A stretch of 64,000 nt of DNA from Mycolicibacterium helvum (GTDB taxonomy: Bacteria; Actinomycetota; Actinomycetes; Mycobacteriales; Mycobacteriaceae). Below are positions 28,740-37,541 of this stretch, one piece after another (position 1 is the stretch's first letter; each line of letters starts with the position of its first letter). The notes beneath the pieces are model-generated. The model was given only the letters and a program-made list of their open reading frames with translations, searched no databases and had not been told where the DNA came from. The DNA is taken from assembly GCF_010731895.1 (NCBI RefSeq), contig NZ_AP022596.1, positions 6,262,001 through 6,326,000 on the forward strand, in the 5' to 3' direction. The position numbers and the translations under genes are program-made.

Positions 28740-30647
28740 ATGGGCACATTGATCAACATCGACAACGGTGGCACGCTCACCGACATCTGCGTCTGGGACG
28801 GCGCTGGCTTCACCTTCACCAAGACCTTGACCACGCCGCACGACCTGTCCGAGTGCCTGTTCACCGGGATCGAGAAGGCTTCCGCGGCACTCTACGGCAA
28901 TGCTGACATCACCCGGCTGCTGCACGCCACCGAACACATCCGCTACTCCACCACTCAGGGCACCAACGCCCTGGTCGAACGGCGCGGGCCGATGATCGGC
29001 GTGCTCACCTCGATCGCCGGGCTCGATGACCAGATGCGCACCTCGCCGGCCGAAGAGAAGCTGTTCGAAGGTCTGGTCGCCAACCGCCTCGTGACCCTCG
29101 ACGCCGATGACGACGCCTTCGAATTCGACGCCGTCCAGAGCATCAACCGACTGACCACGCTGGGGGCCGCGCGGATCGTGGTCGCCGGCCCGACGCCCGA
29201 GGACGAGCGCCGACTGCGCCACATCCTGCTGCGAAAGTTCCCCCGCCACCTGCTCGGCTCGGTGCCGGTGATCTACAGCTGGGAACTGGCCGGCGACCGC
29301 AGCCACCCCCGCCGGGTGTGGTCGTGCGTGGTCAACTCCTTCCTGCACCCGACCATGGAGCGCTTCCTCTACGGAGCCGAGCGCCGCTTGAAGGAATACC
29401 GGGTGGCCAACCCGCTGCTGGTTTACCGCAATGACGGGGCCTCATCCCGGGTGGCGAAATCGGTTGCGCTGAAGACCTATTCGTCGGGACCGCGAGGTGG
29501 CCTGGAAGGCACCGCCGCGCTGGCCGGCAGGTACGGACTGGACCACGCGCTGATGATGGACATCGGCGGGACCACAACCGACGTCGGTGTAGTCGAATCA
29601 GGCGCGGTGGCCGTTGCCGAGCGCGGGGCCATCGAAGGCGTCGCGATGTCCTATCCGCTGAGCAATGTGTCCTCCGCCGGCGTCGGCGGGTCATCGGTCA
29701 TCAGGGTGCTCGACGGCGCCATCGTGGTCGGACCCCAATCGGTGGGCGCCGCACCGGGACCGGCTTGTTTCGGGTTCGGCGGCAAGCAGGCCACCATCAC
29801 CGATGTCAACCTGCTGCTGGGAATCCTGGATCCGGATACCTACCTGGACGGCACCTTCACCCTCGACGCCGACCGGTCACGGGCGGCGATCACCGACGCG
29901 ATTGCCACCCCGCTGGGAATCTCGTTGGAGGAAGCGCTGATCCAGATGGAGCAGGCCTACTTCCGGGCGCTTGCCGACGCGTTCGCCGATCAGGTCAGAG
30001 CGGACACCACCTTGCTGGCGTTCGGCGGGGCCGGCCCGATGAGCGCGGCGGGCGCGGCGCGCCTCGCCGGTGTCAAGCGGGTCCTCATTCCGCGCACCGC
30101 GGCGGTCTTCTCCGCGTTCGGAATCTCGTTCTCCGACATCGGCAAGACCTACGAAGTCATCGTCGCCGAACCCAGCACCGAGGCGGCGCGGCAGACCCAC
30201 GACGCACTGCTCACGCGTGCCGAGCGGGACATGTTCCAAGAGGGCTATTCGCTGGCCGAGTGCGACACGTCGTGGCAGCTGCTGGTGGAGAACCTCGATG
30301 ACGCCACGGTGTCCCGGCTGCCCTATCAGCCGGGTGACGAAGTCGACTTCCCCGGTTGTGCAGTGTCACTGCAATTGAGTACCACCGCCGCGCTGCCGCA
30401 CCCCGACCTGGCTGGCGACACCGTCATCGAAACCACTGCCGCACCGTCGATCGGGCAGCGCAGCGTGCGCTCGGCCACCAACACCGTTGACACGGTGCCG
30501 GTGCATGCGCTCGACCAGCTCGAACCCGGCCATGCCGGCAGCGGCCCAGCGATCGTCGAGGGTTCCTTCTTCACCGCACGAGTGCTTCCCGGGTGGACCT
30601 TCCAGGTGACCTCGGCCGGCGATCTCCTGCTCATCGATAACGCCTAA
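28740..30647 (+). CDS. Hydantoinase A/oxoprolinase-family carboxylase subunit (first HyuA-like)
   Basis: 635 residues from the ATG at 28740; the frame is open to 28560 but the upstream part is non-coding in character. HyuA ATPase motifs: LINIDNGGTLTDICVWDG (phosphate loop 1), YSTTQGTNALVERRG, LMMDIGGTTTDVGVVESG (phosphate loop 2), VGAAPGPACFGFGGKQATITDVNLLLG and LLAFGGAGPMSAAGAARLAG. It is the first gene of the ketone-carboxylase-like operon and is distinct from the second HyuA-like protein downstream. Acetophenone carboxylase likewise uses two HyuA-like subunits. Confidence 0.87.
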   Translation: MGTLINIDNGGTLTDICVWDGAGFTFTKTLTTPHDLSECLFTGIEKASAALYGNADITRLLHATEHIRYSTTQGTNALVERRGPMIGVLTSIAGLDDQMRTSPAEEKLFEGLVANRLVTLDADDDAFEFDAVQSINRLTTLGAARIVVAGPTPEDERRLRHILLRKFPRHLLGSVPVIYSWELAGDRSHPRRVWSCVVNSFLHPTMERFLYGAERRLKEYRVANPLLVYRNDGASSRVAKSVALKTYSSGPRGGLEGTAALAGRYGLDHALMMDIGGTTTDVGVVESGAVAVAERGAIEGVAMSYPLSNVSSAGVGGSSVIRVLDGAIVVGPQSVGAAPGPACFGFGGKQATITDVNLLLGILDPDTYLDGTFTLDADRSRAAITDAIATPLGISLEEALIQMEQAYFRALADAFADQVRADTTLLAFGGAGPMSAAGAARLAGVKRVLIPRTAAVFSAFGISFSDIGKTYEVIVAEPSTEAARQTHDALLTRAERDMFQEGYSLAECDTSWQLLVENLDDATVSRLPYQPGDEVDFPGCAVSLQLSTTAALPHPDLAGDTVIETTAAPSIGQRSVRSATNTVDTVPVHALDQLEPGHAGSGPAIVEGSFFTARVLPGWTFQVTSAGDLLLIDNA

Positions 30648-30695
30648 CCGGCGCCCCAGTCCCGTTATTCACTGCTTCCAGAAAGGAATGCTCCC

Positions 30696-31124
30696 ATGCG
30701 AGTACCCATGACCGAGTATCTCGTGATCGACCTCGACACCGAGCGCTGGGTATGTCGAGTGTGCGCCCACGACATGGGCTCTGCCCATGAGAACTACAAG
30801 CCGGGGACACTGGTCTACGACCGCGACCCCCGCGAGATTCACCAGCCGGTACTCGACCCCGACCGCTACGAGTACACGTTCAGCCCAGACCCCTCCTACT
30901 GCCGGATCCTCGAGTACTACTGCCCCGGGTGCGGCACACAGCTCGAATGCGAATACCTCCCCCCGGGCCATCCCCCGGTGCTCGACATCGTCGTCGACGT
31001 GGCAGCGCTGCGCGCCCAGTGGGAGCAGCGCGGGGTCGACGCGGAGAAAGTCCACAACTACGGGCCGGGCGAAGACGCCCAGAAGCACACCGCGGCCCTC
31101 AAGGCCATCGGCCACCTGCACTGA
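30696..31124 (+). CDS. Acetone/acetophenone carboxylase gamma-like small zinc protein
   Basis: 142 residues from the ATG at 30696; MTEYLV at 30708 is an alternative. Six cysteines form zinc-ribbon-like knuckles: C20/C23 in CRVC and C76/C79 in CPGC, plus C69 and C85. Length and Cys pattern agree with the small zinc-binding gamma subunit of acetone and acetophenone carboxylases. The gene lies between the two HyuA-like genes, 48 bp after the first and 21 bp before the second. It is expected to be structural, bridging the large subunits. Confidence 0.82.
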   Translation: MRVPMTEYLVIDLDTERWVCRVCAHDMGSAHENYKPGTLVYDRDPREIHQPVLDPDRYEYTFSPDPSYCRILEYYCPGCGTQLECEYLPPGHPPVLDIVVDVAALRAQWEQRGVDAEKVHNYGPGEDAQKHTAALKAIGHLH

Positions 31125-31145
31125 GCTGACAGGAGAAACCAAGAG

Positions 31146-33275
31146 ATGAAACGTATTTCGGTCGACATCGGTGGCACGTTCACCGACTGCTTCTTCGTCT
31201 GGGACGACATTTATGTCGACGCCAAGGCCCTGACCACCCACCACAACTTGGCCGTCGGTTTCAACGACGCCCTCGACTTGGCCTGCAAACGCGCCGGACT
31301 GGATCGCTCTACGGTGCTCTCCGAGGTGGATTCGGTGCGCTACGCCACCACCCTGGGCACCAATGCGCTCATCGAACGCAACGGCCCGAAGGTGGCCGCG
31401 ATCGTCACCCACGGATTCGAGGACACCATCCCGCTGTCCCGCGGCCGCGGCTACGGCGAGGGCCTCGACTACGGGATGCAGCAGAATCTTCCGGCTGCCG
31501 AACGGCCCGACCCGCTGGTACCGCGGGCGATGATCCGCTCGGTGAAGGAGCGAATCAACTCCGCCGGCAAGGTGGTGGCCCGCCTCGACCCCGAGGATGT
31601 CCGCAACGTGGTGCGTGAACTGGTCGATGCCGGCGCCGAGGCGATCGTGGTCTCGCTGGTCAACTCCACCGAGAACCCCGATCACGAATTGGCCGTCCAG
31701 GAAATCATTCTCGACGAGTTCCCGCCGCACGAGCTGGGCGCCATTCCGGTGCTGCTCGGCCATCAGGTGTCCGGCCGCAAGGGCGAGTACGTGCGGGCCA
31801 CGTCGACCATCATCGACGGCTACCTCCACGAGATCATGTTCCACGCGCTGGCCCAGTTGTCGACCAACCTGCGGGACTTCGGCTATGACAAGCCGATGCT
31901 GGTGATCCACAACTCCGGCGGCATGGCCCAGATGAACTCCACCGATGCGCTGCAGACGATCCACTCCGGCCCGATCGCCGGAGTCGGTGCCGCCGAGCAT
32001 CTTTCGAACGAGACCGGAATCGGCCACGTCATCGCCACGGACATGGGCGGCACCTCGTTCGACATCGGCCTGGTACCCGAGGGCGGTGTCAAGCATTACG
32101 ACTTCCTGCCCACCATCGACCGCTGGCTGGTCTCGGTGCCGATGGTGCACCTCGACACCCTCGGCGCCGGTGGCGGATCGATCGCGGCCTACGACCGCAT
32201 CCACAACTCGGTCAAGATCGGCCCGAAGTCGGCGGGCTCCAATCCCGGACCGGCATGTTACGACCGTGGCGGGCTCAAACCGACGGTCACCGACGCCGAC
32301 CTGCTCCTGGGGTACCTCGACCCGGACAACTACGCCAACGGCTACATCAAGCTCAACCCGAGGCGGTCACTGTTCGCCATCGAAGAAGAGCTGTGCGATC
32401 ACCTCGATATGGATCCCATCGACGTCGCCCGGGTGATCAAGGACGGCGTGGACGAACAGATGGCCATCGGCATCGGCAAGGAACTACGGGTCCGGGGCTA
32501 CCTGCCCGAGGACTTCACCATGCTGGCCTACGGCGGCAACGGGCCGCTGCACGCTTGCGGAGTGGCCCGGCACGCCGGCATCAAACGTGTTCTGGCTCCG
32601 CCGTTCTCCTCGGTCTTCTCGGCCTGCGGGGCGGGCAACATGAAGCAGCTGCACTTTCACGAGCGCGGGGTGCACGTCACCATGTACAACGCGACCACCC
32701 GGGCCCTCTACGACAATTACGCCGAGTTGAACGCCGTGATCGCCGAGTTGGAGGAACGCGGCTGCGAGGATCTTGTCAGACAGGGCTTTTCGGCTGACGA
32801 TGTCAAGTTCCGGCTCGAGCTGGACATGCGCTATGGCAACCAGCTGCTCACCCAGGCGGTGGCGCTGCCCGATATCCGCCGGGTGGGCGGCGTCGGGGAC
32901 CTGCTGGCCATCATCAAGACGTTCGGGGACGTCTACAGCCACCGGTTCGGCGCCTCCTCGGCGGCCCCCGAAGCCGGCATCCGGTGCAACACCGTGCGGG
33001 TCGCCGCCTACGTCGACGGCGATGTGGTCAACTTCGAGTCACTCGAGGACGGCGGCCATCGCACTGCGCCGACTCCGGTGGGTTCTCGCCTGGCCCACTT
33101 CATCGGCATCGCCGATCCGATCGACACCCCGGTCTATGACCAGGACTCGCTGACCGCAGACCGCGTGATCACCGGCCCGGCGATCGTCACCACCGAAAAC
33201 ACCACGTTCCTCGTCGAACCCGGCTGGCGGTTGGAACCCACCAGCCAGGGCGCCGTCTGGTTCCTGCAGGACTGA
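31146..33275 (+). CDS. Acetone/acetophenone carboxylase subunit, HyuA-like (AcxA-type)
   Basis: 709 residues, the size of AcxA (beta). ASKHA-type ATP-binding motifs: ISVDIGGTFTDCFFVWDD, YATTLGTNALIERNGPKVA, VIHNSGGMAQ, VIATDMGGTSFDIGLV, LGAGGGSIAAYD, SNPGPACYDRGGLKPTVTDADLLLGYLDP and LAYGGNGPLHACGVAR. It is expected to activate bicarbonate and/or the ketone enolate by ATP-dependent phosphorylation. An AGGAGAAACCAAGAG ribosome site precedes the ATG. It is the third gene of the operon, 26 bp before the HyuB-like gene. Confidence 0.88.
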   Translation: MKRISVDIGGTFTDCFFVWDDIYVDAKALTTHHNLAVGFNDALDLACKRAGLDRSTVLSEVDSVRYATTLGTNALIERNGPKVAAIVTHGFEDTIPLSRGRGYGEGLDYGMQQNLPAAERPDPLVPRAMIRSVKERINSAGKVVARLDPEDVRNVVRELVDAGAEAIVVSLVNSTENPDHELAVQEIILDEFPPHELGAIPVLLGHQVSGRKGEYVRATSTIIDGYLHEIMFHALAQLSTNLRDFGYDKPMLVIHNSGGMAQMNSTDALQTIHSGPIAGVGAAEHLSNETGIGHVIATDMGGTSFDIGLVPEGGVKHYDFLPTIDRWLVSVPMVHLDTLGAGGGSIAAYDRIHNSVKIGPKSAGSNPGPACYDRGGLKPTVTDADLLLGYLDPDNYANGYIKLNPRRSLFAIEEELCDHLDMDPIDVARVIKDGVDEQMAIGIGKELRVRGYLPEDFTMLAYGGNGPLHACGVARHAGIKRVLAPPFSSVFSACGAGNMKQLHFHERGVHVTMYNATTRALYDNYAELNAVIAELEERGCEDLVRQGFSADDVKFRLELDMRYGNQLLTQAVALPDIRRVGGVGDLLAIIKTFGDVYSHRFGASSAAPEAGIRCNTVRVAAYVDGDVVNFESLEDGGHRTAPTPVGSRLAHFIGIADPIDTPVYDQDSLTADRVITGPAIVTTENTTFLVEPGWRLEPTSQGAVWFLQD

Positions 33276-33301
33276 ACCGAAACCGAGCAAAGGACACACA
33301 C

Positions 33302-35614
33302 ATGACCACCATCAACGAACGCCCGGCCGGCACTCTGACGGCCGAGGAGCAGCAGTGGGTCGACCAATTCATGGACGAAACCACCTTGTTCCTCGGGCCA
33401 GACCCGGAAATCATGCGAAGCCACCGTATTTCGGAGCGCTCGCCGCACGAGGAGACGGCCATCGCCGCCGGGGTGGACCGCCTGCAGGTGGAACGCATCC
33501 GCAAACGCATCGCCGGCGCCCTCGATGAGGGCTATGAGATGTGCGAGGCGCAGGGCGCGGCGCCCGGCGCCAAGTGGGGTGATCTCACCACGGCGATCTA
33601 CACCGGGTCCGGGGATGTCTCATACCTGTCCTGCCACGGTGTCATCGCCTTCAGCGCGATCCTGCACCACCCGATCCGGTACATCATGAAGTACTGGAAG
33701 GACGAGCCGACCGTCGGCATCAACCCCGGTGACGGCTTCATCCACAACGACGCCCGATTCGGCAACGTGCACAACACCGACCAGTCGATGATCATGCCGA
33801 TCATGCGTGACGGGGAGATCATCGCCTGGGTCGCCGCCACCATCCACGAAGGTGAGAACGGCGCATGCGAGCCCGGTGGCATGCCCTCTGGCTCGGAGAC
33901 CGCATTCGACGATGGGCTGAGGATGAGCCCGTTCAAGATCGTCGAGCGCGGCGAACTCCGCCGGGATCTGCTGACGTTCCTGCAGCATTCGGTTCGGGAC
34001 CCCAAACTGCAGCTCGCCGACCTGAAGGTCAAGATCACCGCGGTGCGCAAGATCATGGAACGCGTCGACAAGGTGATCGACGAGGTGGGTGTCGACACGT
34101 TCGTGGCCGCGCTGCGCACCACCGTCGAAGACGTCGATCTCGAGGTGCGCCGCCGGATCAGCGAATTGCCAGACGGGACTTACCGGTTCGATCAGTTCAT
34201 GGACAGCACGCTCAAGGAGAACATCCTGATCAAGTTTGCGTGCACGATCACCGTCAAGGGTGACCACATGACCGTCGATCTGCGCGGCACCGGGCCCGAG
34301 ATCCTCAACCGGGCCATCAACTCGCCGCTATGTTCGGTGAAATCGATGATGATGCAGGCGATTCTGGCGTTCTGGTGGCCGGACCTGCCGCGCTGCACCG
34401 CCGCCATGAGCTGCATCGATATCGTGTCCGACGAAGGCACCTGGGCCGACGCGTCCTACGACGCACCCATGGGCCAGTCGCTGCAGGCTTCCTTCCGCGG
34501 CTTCTCCTGCATGCAGGCGCTCTACAGCCGGATGTCGTTTTCCACACCACACAAGTACAGCAACGTGGTGGCCAACTGGTTCAATCAGATCAACACCTTC
34601 CTGTGGGGAGGCATCACCCAACACGGCGACATGGTCGGCAATCTGTGCGCCGACCTCAACGGGATGCCCGGTGGCGCAAAGCCGTTCCGCGACGGCGAGG
34701 ATGCCGTCTCGCCGCTGTTCTGCGCCATGGCCGATACCGCCGAACAGGAGGTGATGGAGGAAGAGGTGCCGTTCATGCAGCTGGTGGCCAAGCGGCTGGT
34801 CCGGGACAACATGGGCTTCGGCAAGTTCACCGGCGGCATGGGTTACGAGATGATCGTCGCGGCCGAGGGCAGCCCCCAATGGGGGTTCATGACGGTGACC
34901 TCGGGGGCGAAGTTCTCCTCCATCTACGGCATGTACGGCGGGTACGGGTGCGGCACGTATCCGCTGGCCATGGTCAAGGGCACCAACGTCTACGAGCACT
35001 TCCGGCGGGACAACAAGACGTTCGACCTGTCGATGGAGAAGGTCATGAACAACCGGCCGTTCCCGGACGGCCGGTACTCGACCTATCACATGGGGTTGCA
35101 GTTCGATCTCGCCAAGGACGGTGAGCTCTACATGATCAGTCAGGGCGCCGGCGGCGGATACGGAGATCCGCTGGAGCGGTTGCCGGAGTCGGTCGTGCGG
35201 GACGCCGAGCTGGGCCGGATCAGCCAGAAGGTGGCCGAGGATATCTTCGGGGTGCGCTACGACCCCGCCACCTACCGGCTCGACGCGGCAGCGACCCTGG
35301 CCGCCCGCGTCGAGGCGCGCAAGGCACGGTTGCGGCGCGGCAAGCCGTTCGCCGAGTTCTGCGCGGACTTCGTCACACCGGAGCCACCGAAAGATCTTGC
35401 CTACTACGGATCCTGGGGTACCTGGACCGAGGACGCCCCGGATATCACGGCAACGGTCTACAGCATCGACGGTCCGGAGCGCGTGACCGCACCGCTCAAC
35501 GAGCTGCCGATCGTGATGGTTCCCGACCGCCGCGAGGTCAAGATCAACAAACTCGAGGCACGCATCGCCGAATTGGAGTCCAAATACGGCGAGACTGTCA
35601 ACCGACTGACCTGA
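33302..35614 (+). CDS. Acetone/acetophenone carboxylase subunit, HyuB-like (AcxB-type)
   Basis: 770 residues, the size of AcxB (alpha). HyuB/HydB family features: FIHNDARFGNVHNTDQSMIMPI, WVAATIHEGENGACEPGGMPSGSETAFDDGLR, VDLRGTGPEILNRAINSPLC and QGAGGGYGDPLERLPE near residue 620. A short coiled-coil ends the protein (KLEARIAELESKYGE). In acetone carboxylase this subunit hosts the carboxylation site and a metal. It starts 26 bp after the second HyuA-like gene with an AAAGGACAC ribosome site. Confidence 0.88.
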   Translation: MTTINERPAGTLTAEEQQWVDQFMDETTLFLGPDPEIMRSHRISERSPHEETAIAAGVDRLQVERIRKRIAGALDEGYEMCEAQGAAPGAKWGDLTTAIYTGSGDVSYLSCHGVIAFSAILHHPIRYIMKYWKDEPTVGINPGDGFIHNDARFGNVHNTDQSMIMPIMRDGEIIAWVAATIHEGENGACEPGGMPSGSETAFDDGLRMSPFKIVERGELRRDLLTFLQHSVRDPKLQLADLKVKITAVRKIMERVDKVIDEVGVDTFVAALRTTVEDVDLEVRRRISELPDGTYRFDQFMDSTLKENILIKFACTITVKGDHMTVDLRGTGPEILNRAINSPLCSVKSMMMQAILAFWWPDLPRCTAAMSCIDIVSDEGTWADASYDAPMGQSLQASFRGFSCMQALYSRMSFSTPHKYSNVVANWFNQINTFLWGGITQHGDMVGNLCADLNGMPGGAKPFRDGEDAVSPLFCAMADTAEQEVMEEEVPFMQLVAKRLVRDNMGFGKFTGGMGYEMIVAAEGSPQWGFMTVTSGAKFSSIYGMYGGYGCGTYPLAMVKGTNVYEHFRRDNKTFDLSMEKVMNNRPFPDGRYSTYHMGLQFDLAKDGELYMISQGAGGGYGDPLERLPESVVRDAELGRISQKVAEDIFGVRYDPATYRLDAAATLAARVEARKARLRRGKPFAEFCADFVTPEPPKDLAYYGSWGTWTEDAPDITATVYSIDGPERVTAPLNELPIVMVPDRREVKINKLEARIAELESKYGETVNRLT

Positions 35615-35641
35615 TCCGCGGCTATCAACAAGGAACTCACG

Positions 35642-36430
35642 ATGATGTTGAAAACCCTTGTCGTCGAACCACCCAGTGGGCGGCGGCGGCCATTGTTCAT
35701 CGACGATGCGCAGTACTCCACCGCGGTGATCCGGCAGGGCGCACCGATCCCGTGGACCGACACCGCGGCGCTGACAGCGCATTTCGGTCAGGTCCGCGGT
35801 CTGCTCGATCCCGACGCCCAGTGGATCGACATCCGCCGGGTCTTCGAGGCTCACTGCGAGGCTCGTCCGGAACTGATCGAAGCGATGGGGGCGCGTTCGC
35901 GCTGCGGATATCCGCTGCGGACGGTGCTCGGCGACCCGCGGATACTCACCGCGGTTCTCGAGTCGCTGAGCACCGTGGCTGCCACCTCGGCCCGACCGCT
36001 GGTGTTGCACGTTCCCTCGCCGGCCTGTTGGCTGGCCTGGGCACACCAGCTGGCCGGCAGCCCCCTCGACGACGTCGATGCCGACCGAGCCGACAGCGCA
36101 TCGATGTACATCGCCGAATGGCTGGGACAACTGGGGGCTCTTCCGCTGGCCCTGGTCCTTTTTGACGCCCGCCAGGCGCGGTTCAGCTCTCCCGAGCACC
36201 TGGAGTCCTATACCGCCCTGGCCAACGTCGCCGCGCACTTCGACTGGTCACTGGCCCTGTGGCAATCCGACGGAATCACCGGCCAGCCAGGCTCGCCGTC
36301 GGTCGGCGTCATTGCACCGGAATTCTGGACATCCGGCGACACCGTGCCAGACACCGACGTCCTGGTAACGACGATCCCCGACACCGGAACACCGGAGACC
36401 GTCCTGGACCAACTGGCCACCCTGCGCTGA
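35642..36430 (+). CDS. Unrecognised protein in the carboxylase operon (possible fifth subunit)
   Basis: 262 residues with an AAGGAACTCACG ribosome site, 27 bp after the HyuB-like gene. I do not recognise the family. It is soluble, acidic and alpha/beta in appearance, with strands RPLVLHVPSPACWLAW, LPLALVLFDARQARF and a C-terminal DTDVLVTTIPDTG. Its place corresponds to the fifth gene of the acetophenone carboxylase cluster (apc5, the loosely bound epsilon subunit), and that is the best guess. No identity with Apc5 can be claimed without alignment. Confidence 0.65.
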   Translation: MMLKTLVVEPPSGRRRPLFIDDAQYSTAVIRQGAPIPWTDTAALTAHFGQVRGLLDPDAQWIDIRRVFEAHCEARPELIEAMGARSRCGYPLRTVLGDPRILTAVLESLSTVAATSARPLVLHVPSPACWLAWAHQLAGSPLDDVDADRADSASMYIAEWLGQLGALPLALVLFDARQARFSSPEHLESYTALANVAAHFDWSLALWQSDGITGQPGSPSVGVIAPEFWTSGDTVPDTDVLVTTIPDTGTPETVLDQLATLR

Positions 36431-36471
36431 AAGGCAGTCTTGCCCGCTCAGCAGACCATAGGAAGGTAAAG

Positions 36472-37518
36472 ATGAAGGCGCTTGTCTATCACGGCCCGGG
36501 ACAACGTAATTGGGAGGAAGTCGCTGATCCCGTCATCGACGATCCCGCCGACGCTGTGGTGCGCGTCGACACGGTGACGATCTGCGGAACGGATCTGCAC
36601 ATCCTGCGTGGCGACGTCCCAGCGGTGACCGATGGGCGCATCCTGGGCCACGAGGCGGTCGGCACGATCACTGCGGTCGGTCCCGGCGTTCGCCGGTTCG
36701 CCGTCGGTGATCGGGTGTTGGTCTCGTGCATCACCTCATGTGGCAGCTGCCGGTACTGCCGGGAGAACAGCTACGGCCAATGCATCGGCGGCGGCGGATG
36801 GATCCTGGGACATCGCATCGACGGCACTCAAGCCGAGTACGTCCGCGTCCCTTTCGCCGACAACTCGCTCTACCCGGTTCCCGACGGTGTCACCGACGAC
36901 CAGATGATCGTGCTGGCCGATATCCTGCCAACCGCCTACGAGGTCGGAGTGCTCAACGGCAACGTCCAACCGGCTGACGTCGTCGCGATCGTGGGTGCCG
37001 GACCGATCGGCTTGGCCGCGATCATGACCGCTCGGCTGTTCAGTCCCAGTCATATCGTCGCGATCGACCTGGCCGACACCCGGCTGGACGCGGCCAGGAG
37101 TTTCGGCGCCGACGTCGTCGTCAATCCCGCGCGCCACGATCCTCGCGAGGTGATCCTGGGGCTGACGGATGGGCTGGGTGCCGACGTCGTGATGGAGGCG
37201 GTCGGGCTCCCCCAGACCTTCGAGCAGGCGGTCACGCTGGTGCGGCCGGGTGGGCATGTCGCGAACGTCGGCGTACACGGCACGGCCGCGACGTTGCATC
37301 TCGAGGACATCTGGATCAAGAACATCACCATCACCACTGGACTGGTGGACACGTTCTCGACGCCCACCCTGATCAAGTTGCTCGCCAGCGGAAAGTTGGA
37401 CACCACATCGATGGTCACCCATCGATTCGGCCTCGACGAGTTCACCCGGGCCTACGACGTGTTTGGTGATGCCGCCGCTACGGGGGCACTGAAAGTCCTG
37501 CTGACTGCCAAGCGGTAG
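36472..37518 (+). CDS. Zinc-dependent medium-chain alcohol dehydrogenase
   Basis: 348 residues from the ATG at 36472 with an AGGAAGG ribosome site. Catalytic zinc ligands are C38 and GHE (H60/E61), with D41 and H43 in CGTDLH. The structural zinc site has C90, C93, C96 and C104. The Rossmann motif is VAIVGAGPIGLAA. As the last gene of the carboxylase operon it would fit oxidation of a secondary alcohol (for example 2-propanol) to the ketone consumed by the carboxylase. The substrate is inferred from context only. Confidence 0.9.
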   Translation: MKALVYHGPGQRNWEEVADPVIDDPADAVVRVDTVTICGTDLHILRGDVPAVTDGRILGHEAVGTITAVGPGVRRFAVGDRVLVSCITSCGSCRYCRENSYGQCIGGGGWILGHRIDGTQAEYVRVPFADNSLYPVPDGVTDDQMIVLADILPTAYEVGVLNGNVQPADVVAIVGAGPIGLAAIMTARLFSPSHIVAIDLADTRLDAARSFGADVVVNPARHDPREVILGLTDGLGADVVMEAVGLPQTFEQAVTLVRPGGHVANVGVHGTAATLHLEDIWIKNITITTGLVDTFSTPTLIKLLASGKLDTTSMVTHRFGLDEFTRAYDVFGDAAATGALKVLLTAKR

Positions 37519-37541
37519 TAATCGGGCGGCCCTCGACGGGT

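Noticed and set aside
30669..32204. 511-residue minus-strand frame over the carboxylase operon
   Set aside because: Antisense to the gamma-like and HyuA-like genes, which have ribosome sites and clear family motifs.
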